Assembly: GCA_034423575.1 (NCBI GenBank) | Contig: DAOUIF010000001.1 | Location: forward strand, 62,001 to 126,000 | Source: Bin87 sp034423575 | Lineage (GTDB): Bacteria > Chloroflexota > Dehalococcoidia > Lucifugimonadales > UBA3495 | Direction: 5' to 3' | Length of the DNA stretch: 64,000 nt | Part shown: piece after piece, positions 58,479 through 64,000 of the stretch | Layout: the number at the start of each line of letters is the position of its first letter | Position numbering within the stretch: position 1 is the first letter of the stretch | Program-made: the position numbers and the translations under genes | Notes under the pieces: model-generated | What the model was told of the DNA's origin: nothing | Database searches by the model: none | What the model saw: only the letters and a program-made list of their open reading frames with translations

Positions 58479-61400
58479 ATGCGCTTAATGGGCATGGACC
58501 TCCAGCGGCTTCGTTTCTTAGCCCCCCGGCGCAGGCTGTGGGGGTCTAATTTTCTGCTGCCGGCGCTGCTGATCGCGGCGCTGGCCCTCCGCCTGTATGG
58601 TATCGACTGGGACCACGGCCACGGATTCCATCCGGACGAGCGGTCGTTCTACTTGCGCGCCGATGACATGTTCCGCGTGCTCACCGAGGCGGTGGGTCAC
58701 GAGACCTGGCTGGCCCAGTGGCCCGAGATGCGTGTCGGCCTGCCCGACATCGAAACCGCACTCTCCGCGGAGCGGAGCCCCCTCAACCCGCACTGGTTCC
58801 CGCTGGGCAGCGTCCTGATCTACGCCCTGGTGCTGATCCGGTCGGTGGCCGAGCTGTTCACCGACTGGGGCGCATTGGACCTGCGGTTCGCCGGCCGGAC
58901 GCTGGCCGCCCTTGCAGACACCGCGTCGGTGGCCCTGATGTTTGCCGTAGGACGCCGGATGTACGGTGCTGGGACGGGTCTGTTGGCGGCGGCGCTCACC
59001 GCGTTTGCGGTTATCCACATCCAGCACGCTCATTTCTACCGGCCGGAACCCTTTACCGTGCTCACTTCGCTGGCGGCGCTGTGGGGGATGCTCCGGTTCA
59101 TGGACACCCGGCGCATTCGCGACGCCGCCCTGCTCGGCCTGATGGTGGGCCTCGCCATGGCTCCCAAGGTCTCCGTCGCGCCCATCCTGGCCCCGCTGGC
59201 GCTGGTGTTCCTGTGGACCTGGAAGGACCGGGCCGGCGGCAGATGGGCCGACTTGACCGTATGGTCGGCCGTGAAGTTCGCGCCGTGGGTCTTGCTGGCC
59301 GGTCTGCTCGCTTTGGCGGCGTTTTTCATTACCACCCCCTATGCCATTCTGGACCCCGGCGCGTTTCTTGCGGACATACGGGCGCAGGCCGAAATGGCAC
59401 GGGAGGCCGGACACTGGCCCTTTACCTGGCAATACGCGGACACGCCGTCGTTCTGGTACCAGATTCGGCAGACCGCGGTTTGGGGGTTGGGATTGCCGCT
59501 GGGAATCGTCGCGTGGGTGGCTGCCCCGTTTACCGCCTGGCTGGCATGGCGCGGCGGATTAACGCAACGCTCTGACCTGTTGCTGCTGGCCTGGGCCGTG
59601 CCCGCCTTCGTATTCCTGGAGTTGTTCGAGGTCAAGTTCCTGCGCTACGTATTCCCGCTGATGCCGTTCTACCTGCTCATGGGCGCGCGCATGCTGGTCG
59701 CATTCGTGGAATGGGCTCAGTCATGGCGTAGACGGGGACCTCAGGATACATCCGCCCTGCCCGACGATGCACCGTTTTCCGAAGAGTGGCACGCAACGCC
59801 TCCGACCGTCGGCGACGACCTGATCTTCGACGAACCTATCCTCGGGGAAGATGCTCCCTTTTCCGAGGAGTGGCACGCGACGCCTCCCACCGGCGGCATG
59901 GTGGTTTCGGCTACGGGTCGGGCGATGGAACCCGACGCGCTGGCGGACCAACCGCCATCGCGTTGGCAAATGGTTTCGGAGGCCGCCCGCCGGTACTGGT
60001 ACCCTGTCAGCATAGCAGTGCTAGTGGTTGTTATTGCGTCCACCGTCCTGTATGCCCTCGCCTTCTCCAGCATCTACAGCCGTTCCCACACGGCGGTTGC
60101 GGCTTCGGAATGGATCAACGCCAACGTCCCGCCGGGCGCGTCCATCATCAACGGTGGTTCCTATTGGGATGAGCGCGTTCCGGACCTAGGAAGGTACGAC
60201 GTCTGGACTTTCGCGGCGTACCATCCCGACAGCGACCGGAGCAAAATCCCCGAGCTGGCCAGCCGTCTGTCGTCTAGCGACTACCTGGTGTTCTATTCCA
60301 ATCGGGCTTACGGGTCGGTGGCCCGGTTGCCGGGCGAATACCCGCAAAGCTCTGCGTTCTTCCGCCTGCTGTTCGCCGGAGACCTGGGTTACCGGCTTGA
60401 ACGGGCATTCTCTTCATATCCCTCGCTGGCCGGCTTTGAGTTGCGCGACGACTCTTACGGGCGCGCCGGCCTGCCCGCACCGGTTCGCACTGAGGAGTCA
60501 TCGTGGCAGTCGGGGCGTCACCACGGGCTCAACCTCGGCTACGCCGACGAAAACGTCATCGGATATGACCACCCGCGGGTGCTGGTGTTCCACAATGACG
60601 GGCGGCTGTCCGCCAGCGAAATCCGGTCCCGCATCGTCGATGCATCCCCAATAGGCAACGTACCCGACCCGCTCATGCTCTCGGCTGAATCGCTGGAGGC
60701 CCAGAGCCAAGGTGGAACATGGTCAGAGGTGTTCCGTCGGGACGGCTGGCCCAGCCGGGCGCCGTGGCTGAGTTGGTTCCTGGCGCTGGAACTGATCTGC
60801 CTGATCGCGTTCCCGATAACCTGGTGGGTGTTGCGCCCTTTGCATGATCGGGGACTGCTGTTTTCCCGAGTGATGGGGCTGCTGTTGGTGGCGTGGGTCG
60901 CATGGCTGCTGGTGAGTGCCGGCGCGGTGCAGTTCTCTATTGCCGCCATTGGTCTGGCCATGCTGATCGTGGCAGTACCCTCAGCCGTGGTCCTGGCTCG
61001 AAACTGGCGTGACATGGCCGGATGGTTGCGGGAGCACTGGCGCATGGTACTTGCCGCCGAGGCGCTGTTCGTTGTGGCCTACCTGGCTTTTGTGCTGATT
61101 CGGGCGGCCAATCCCGACCTGTGGCACCCTTGGCGCGGCGGCGAGAAACCGATGGAGTTGGCCTATTTTACCGCCGTGGCCCGATCCTCGGTGCTGCCTC
61201 CCTACGATCCCTGGTTCGCTGGTGGGTATCTGAACTACTACTACTGGGGCTACTTCATCCTTTCCATTCCCACGCGCCTCACCGGTATCCCACCGGCGAC
61301 GGCGTTCAACTTGGCCGTGCCGACCCTTTTCGCCCTGACCGCAACTGGCGCTGGTGCTTTGGCATATTACTTCGTCCGGGCGGCCAGCGTGGGTCGCGCC

Positions 61401-63206
61401 GAGTCCCTATCAACCGATCAGCCAGGTGGTAGCAGGCGGCTGGTGGTTCCGTGGGGCCGCATCCGGCGGTGCTTGCCTGGTAGTGCGGCGGTGGTGGGCC
61501 TCGCAAGCGCCGTGATGACGGTCGTCGCCGGCAACCTGGACGGGGCGGTCCAGTTGTTTCAGATTCTGGCCGACCGTGTCAGCGGTATATCTGTGCCCTT
61601 GTGGGCCTTCGATTTCTGGCGTAGTAGCCGCGCCATACCGGAGATCCCCAACTTTGAACCCAGCGCGCTGACCCCGTGGTTGGAGTCGAGTGATCGCGTT
61701 GATCTCGGGTTTCACATCACCGAATTTCCGTATTTCACTTTCCTTTTTGCTGACCTCCATGCTCACATGATGACCATGCCGTTTGCGCTGCTCGCGTTGG
61801 CCTTGGGGTTCGCTGCCCTGCTCGGTGTGTCGCGGAGCGGCCCGAAGAGCATGTGGACTTGGGCATCCGTCGCGTTCATGGGTCTGGCGGTGGGCAGTCT
61901 GTGGACCATCAACTCCTGGGAATACCCGGCATACGCGCTGCTCATGGTCGGCTTCGCTGCAGCCGCGGCATGGCTGATGGGGGGCGAGCTCAAGAATCGG
62001 TTGGCTCTGGGAACCGGCTTGGCGGCGGTGGCTGTGGTCGTCAGCTACGTCGCGTTCCTGCCGTTCCACGGCGCCACTGAGACCTTCGGCACCGGCATTG
62101 AGCCGACCCGCTGGCGCACCCCGTTGACCAACTACCTGCTGATCCACGCATTGCCGCTGTTGGCGGCGTTGGCGCTGCTGTCAGCGACGCTGCCTCGAGC
62201 ATTCGCACCGTTGCTGGCCCGGATCAGGGCTGCGACATCGGTTCCGGGGGCGCATCAGTGGCTCCTGGTGGGAGTCCTGGCGGGCATTGCGCTTGCGTGT
62301 TACTTCTGGGCCGCCGGGTTCCTAACCGCCGGCGTGCTCATGGTCTTGCTGACCCTCACTTGTTGGTCGCTGGCGGCCACCTTCCTCGACGGCCAGCAGT
62401 CCGCAGCCAGGTCCGACTTGGCAGCGCTGGGCATGTTGGCTGTTGCACTGGCCATAGGCATCGGCGTTGAATTCGTGCGCGTCGAGGGCGATATCGCGAG
62501 GATGAACACGGTCTTCAAGTACTACCTGGTGGCATGGTTGCTGTTCGCCGTGGCCGGTGCCTACGGCTTCTGGCGTGGCTGGACGGCGTGGCGTTACCAC
62601 GAAGGATATTTTGGGAAATTGACCCGCCTTTCATTCGCCCAGGTGGTCGGCATGGTGGCCATCGCCGTGATGATATATCCGGTCTTCGCGACGCCGGTGC
62701 GCATCCAGGACCGCTTCCACTCCACGCCGCTGACCCTCGATGGTTCGGCGTGGATGCCGGATACAGTGCACTGGGAACGCGACGGACCCATTGACTTGCG
62801 CTGGGACGCCGACGCCATCCGGTGGTTGCAGGACAATGTTTCGGGGTCGCCGGTGATCCTGGAGGCCCACGGCGACCAGTACCGCTGGAACGCCCGCATG
62901 TCCGTATACACCGGATTGCCCACGGTGGTCGGCTGGCCGTGGCACCAGACCCAGCAGCGGAACGACTGGAACTTGATACAACGACGCGCGCGGGACGTGG
63001 CAAGCATCTACAACACTCTCAGCAAAAATGAAGCACTGGAACTGATCGACCGCTACCGCGTGCGCTACATCGTAGTGGGCGATCTGGAGCGGATTTACTA
63101 CCTGTCTCAGGGCATCGAAAAATTCGAGAGGATGGTTCAGGACGGTACCCTCGAAGTAGCCTATGCCAACGAGCGGACCACCATCTACCACGTCGTAGAT
63201 AGGTGA
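58479..63206 (+). CDS. Giant membrane protein: GT-C glycosyltransferase-like plus DUF2298 (Chlor_Arch_YYY)
   Basis: This protein is about 1575 residues (ATG 58479, one codon after a TTG). The N-terminal half resembles GT-C family (PMT/ArnT-like) glycosyltransferases: DWDHGHGFHPDERSFY near residue 38 and ~10 membrane segments. The C-terminal half matches DUF2298, with MELAYFTAVARSSVLPPYDP, NYYYWGYF and FPYFTFLFADLHAHM. Around residues 430-470 a 14-residue unit is repeated. It probably glycosylates surface lipids or proteins using a polyprenyl-linked sugar; both the substrate and DUF2298 role are unproven. Confidence 0.88.
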   Translation: MRLMGMDLQRLRFLAPRRRLWGSNFLLPALLIAALALRLYGIDWDHGHGFHPDERSFYLRADDMFRVLTEAVGHETWLAQWPEMRVGLPDIETALSAERSPLNPHWFPLGSVLIYALVLIRSVAELFTDWGALDLRFAGRTLAALADTASVALMFAVGRRMYGAGTGLLAAALTAFAVIHIQHAHFYRPEPFTVLTSLAALWGMLRFMDTRRIRDAALLGLMVGLAMAPKVSVAPILAPLALVFLWTWKDRAGGRWADLTVWSAVKFAPWVLLAGLLALAAFFITTPYAILDPGAFLADIRAQAEMAREAGHWPFTWQYADTPSFWYQIRQTAVWGLGLPLGIVAWVAAPFTAWLAWRGGLTQRSDLLLLAWAVPAFVFLELFEVKFLRYVFPLMPFYLLMGARMLVAFVEWAQSWRRRGPQDTSALPDDAPFSEEWHATPPTVGDDLIFDEPILGEDAPFSEEWHATPPTGGMVVSATGRAMEPDALADQPPSRWQMVSEAARRYWYPVSIAVLVVVIASTVLYALAFSSIYSRSHTAVAASEWINANVPPGASIINGGSYWDERVPDLGRYDVWTFAAYHPDSDRSKIPELASRLSSSDYLVFYSNRAYGSVARLPGEYPQSSAFFRLLFAGDLGYRLERAFSSYPSLAGFELRDDSYGRAGLPAPVRTEESSWQSGRHHGLNLGYADENVIGYDHPRVLVFHNDGRLSASEIRSRIVDASPIGNVPDPLMLSAESLEAQSQGGTWSEVFRRDGWPSRAPWLSWFLALELICLIAFPITWWVLRPLHDRGLLFSRVMGLLLVAWVAWLLVSAGAVQFSIAAIGLAMLIVAVPSAVVLARNWRDMAGWLREHWRMVLAAEALFVVAYLAFVLIRAANPDLWHPWRGGEKPMELAYFTAVARSSVLPPYDPWFAGGYLNYYYWGYFILSIPTRLTGIPPATAFNLAVPTLFALTATGAGALAYYFVRAASVGRAESLSTDQPGGSRRLVVPWGRIRRCLPGSAAVVGLASAVMTVVAGNLDGAVQLFQILADRVSGISVPLWAFDFWRSSRAIPEIPNFEPSALTPWLESSDRVDLGFHITEFPYFTFLFADLHAHMMTMPFALLALALGFAALLGVSRSGPKSMWTWASVAFMGLAVGSLWTINSWEYPAYALLMVGFAAAAAWLMGGELKNRLALGTGLAAVAVVVSYVAFLPFHGATETFGTGIEPTRWRTPLTNYLLIHALPLLAALALLSATLPRAFAPLLARIRAATSVPGAHQWLLVGVLAGIALACYFWAAGFLTAGVLMVLLTLTCWSLAATFLDGQQSAARSDLAALGMLAVALAIGIGVEFVRVEGDIARMNTVFKYYLVAWLLFAVAGAYGFWRGWTAWRYHEGYFGKLTRLSFAQVVGMVAIAVMIYPVFATPVRIQDRFHSTPLTLDGSAWMPDTVHWERDGPIDLRWDADAIRWLQDNVSGSPVILEAHGDQYRWNARMSVYTGLPTVVGWPWHQTQQRNDWNLIQRRARDVASIYNTLSKNEALELIDRYRVRYIVVGDLERIYYLSQGIEKFERMVQDGTLEVAYANERTTIYHVVDR
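59766..59891 (+). repeat. In-frame repeat within the GT-C/DUF2298 gene
   Basis: The 42-base units 59766-59807 and 59850-59891 encode the same 14 residues, DAPFSEEWHATPPT, 84 bases apart. Between them lies VGDDLIFDEPILGE. The units differ at several wobble positions, consistent with an old duplication in a loop between membrane domains. Confidence 0.85.
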
Positions 63207-63310
63207 GCTTGGATCCATGATATTCGCCCGTCCAGAGTTGAGTCACACCAGGCGTGCGAGCCGACCTCTGATACGATAGCCACAAAACGTTCCAGCTTGC
63301 GAGGTGCCCC

Positions 63311-64000
63311 GTGCTCTTTCCGGACCCATCGACCGATCGGCTGTTGGCCAATCTTGAATCGGGACAGCCCTCCCTGTGCGCCTATGTGTTCAGCCACCTC
63401 AATCTGGTGGAAGTGGCCGGCCTGGCGGGCATCGACTGTTTCATGGCCGACATGATGTTCACAGCTCACGATTGGGACAACATCGCCCACCTGATACGGG
63501 CGGCCCGGGGAACCGGCATCTCCCCCATGATTCGCGTGCAGGCTTTCCCGTGGGCAACCGGCACCGACCGGCGCACCGTGTCCGATGCGGCCCGCGCTTT
63601 ATCCCTCGGGGCCACGGCAGTCACGGTTTCGGTGGGTTCCAAGGAAGAGGTGCATGAGTTGATGGGCCTGCGGGACGACTGGCACCGCCTCATTCATTTG
63701 CGGCGCTTCGACACCGCTGAGGACTTCCCGGAGTTCAACCGCAAAACCCGCGAAGGGACATTGGTCGTGCCGACCGTGGAGAGCGAGGGCGGTCTGCGGG
63801 ACTTGGACGAAATCCTGGCCATCGACGGTATCAGGTTGGTGTGGCTGGCAGCAGGCGACGTGACCAAGATCCTGGGTGTGCCGTTCAAGTACGAAGACCC
63901 CAAGGTCATGCGGCTGTTGGAGAACGCCGTAAAGACTGCGGAGAGCCACGGGGCGGCCATCATGTACAACATGGGCCTGGACTCGCCGGACTTCGACGCC
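63311..64000 (+). CDS. HpcH/HpaI-type aldolase/citrate lyase family protein (N-terminal part)
   Basis: The frame starts GTG 63311 after GAGGTG and remains open to the window edge (230 codons). Sequences VAGLAGIDCFMADMMFTAHDWDN, VTVSVGSKEEVHELM and VVPTVESEGGLRDLDEILA follow the TIM-barrel layout of class II HpcH/HpaI aldolases, with the metal ligand Glu in TVESE. The gene probably continues for 20-40 residues beyond the window. Substrate is unknown; such aldolases cleave 4-hydroxy-2-oxo acids. Confidence 0.85.
   Translation, partial: MLFPDPSTDRLLANLESGQPSLCAYVFSHLNLVEVAGLAGIDCFMADMMFTAHDWDNIAHLIRAARGTGISPMIRVQAFPWATGTDRRTVSDAARALSLGATAVTVSVGSKEEVHELMGLRDDWHRLIHLRRFDTAEDFPEFNRKTREGTLVVPTVESEGGLRDLDEILAIDGIRLVWLAAGDVTKILGVPFKYEDPKVMRLLENAVKTAESHGAAIMYNMGLDSPDFDA

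Noticed and set aside
1..64000. CRISPR array, insertion sequence or integrase
   Set aside because: No regularly spaced repeats, transposase, integrase or terminal inverted repeats were found; the only tandem repeat has two units.

Overview
The window is one gene-dense, high-GC bacterial segment (roughly 60% GC by eye) with compact operons, frequent GTG and TTG starts and short spacers. The gene mix fits a Chloroflexota genome, most likely a Dehalococcoidia/SAR202-like lineage. It has several luciferase-like flavin monooxygenases, a block of soluble P450s with a 3Fe-4S ferredoxin, many SDR/aldo-keto/CoA-transferase/amidohydrolase catabolic genes, a fused GT-C plus DUF2298 (Chlor_Arch_YYY) membrane protein and an NADH-module-free complex I operon. 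The assignment is inferred from gene content only; no rRNA is present.

Layout. 1-6200: end of a flavin monooxygenase gene, then on the minus strand a ferredoxin and four tandem cytochrome P450 genes, most followed by its own hairpin terminator. 6490-15100: a DsbA-like gene whose active-site codon is TGA (selenocysteine), rnc, pdxS-pdxT (vitamin B6), an R3H/AAA ATPase, tmk, a minus-strand SelW-like gene with a CxxU motif whose U codon is TGA, cysC, a branched-chain aminotransferase and plsY. 15100-19300: an EamA transporter, an ASST-like protein, and a lower-GC pair of AAA ATPase and nuclease-like partner that could be a defence module. 19300-29240: CoA-transferase subunits, HAD, MBL-fold, amidohydrolase, PEP mutase-like and aldo-keto genes, a metallopeptidase-like lipoprotein, an SDR lacking its catalytic tyrosine, and tRNA-Gly(GCC). 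29460-34380: a five-gene oxidoreductase/methyltransferase operon bracketed by two flavin monooxygenases. 34400-42700: cupin, speH-speE (spermidine), thioesterase, trmD, amidohydrolase, a beta-propeller lipoprotein, a flavin reductase-like protein and a CinA-like/nucleotidyltransferase fusion.

42714-54753 holds an 11-subunit complex I operon, nuoABCDHIJKLMN without nuoEFG. It is interrupted by two small HicB-fold proteins, a Uma2-family protein and a small double-CxC protein. Behind nuoN lie a retropepsin-like gene and a second, diverged copy of the nuoN 3' end. The window closes with a TIGR00725 protein, enolase, GAPDH, the giant GT-C/DUF2298 protein and the start of an HpcH/HpaI-type aldolase gene.

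The strongest unexpected observations are two selenoprotein genes with in-frame TGA, each with a ribosome-binding site before the TGA, active-site context at the TGA and a hairpin beside it. Next are the extra small genes inside the complex I operon and the nuoN tail duplication. Also notable are a cobalamin-riboswitch-like sequence with no obvious target gene and the ATPase/nuclease-like pair.
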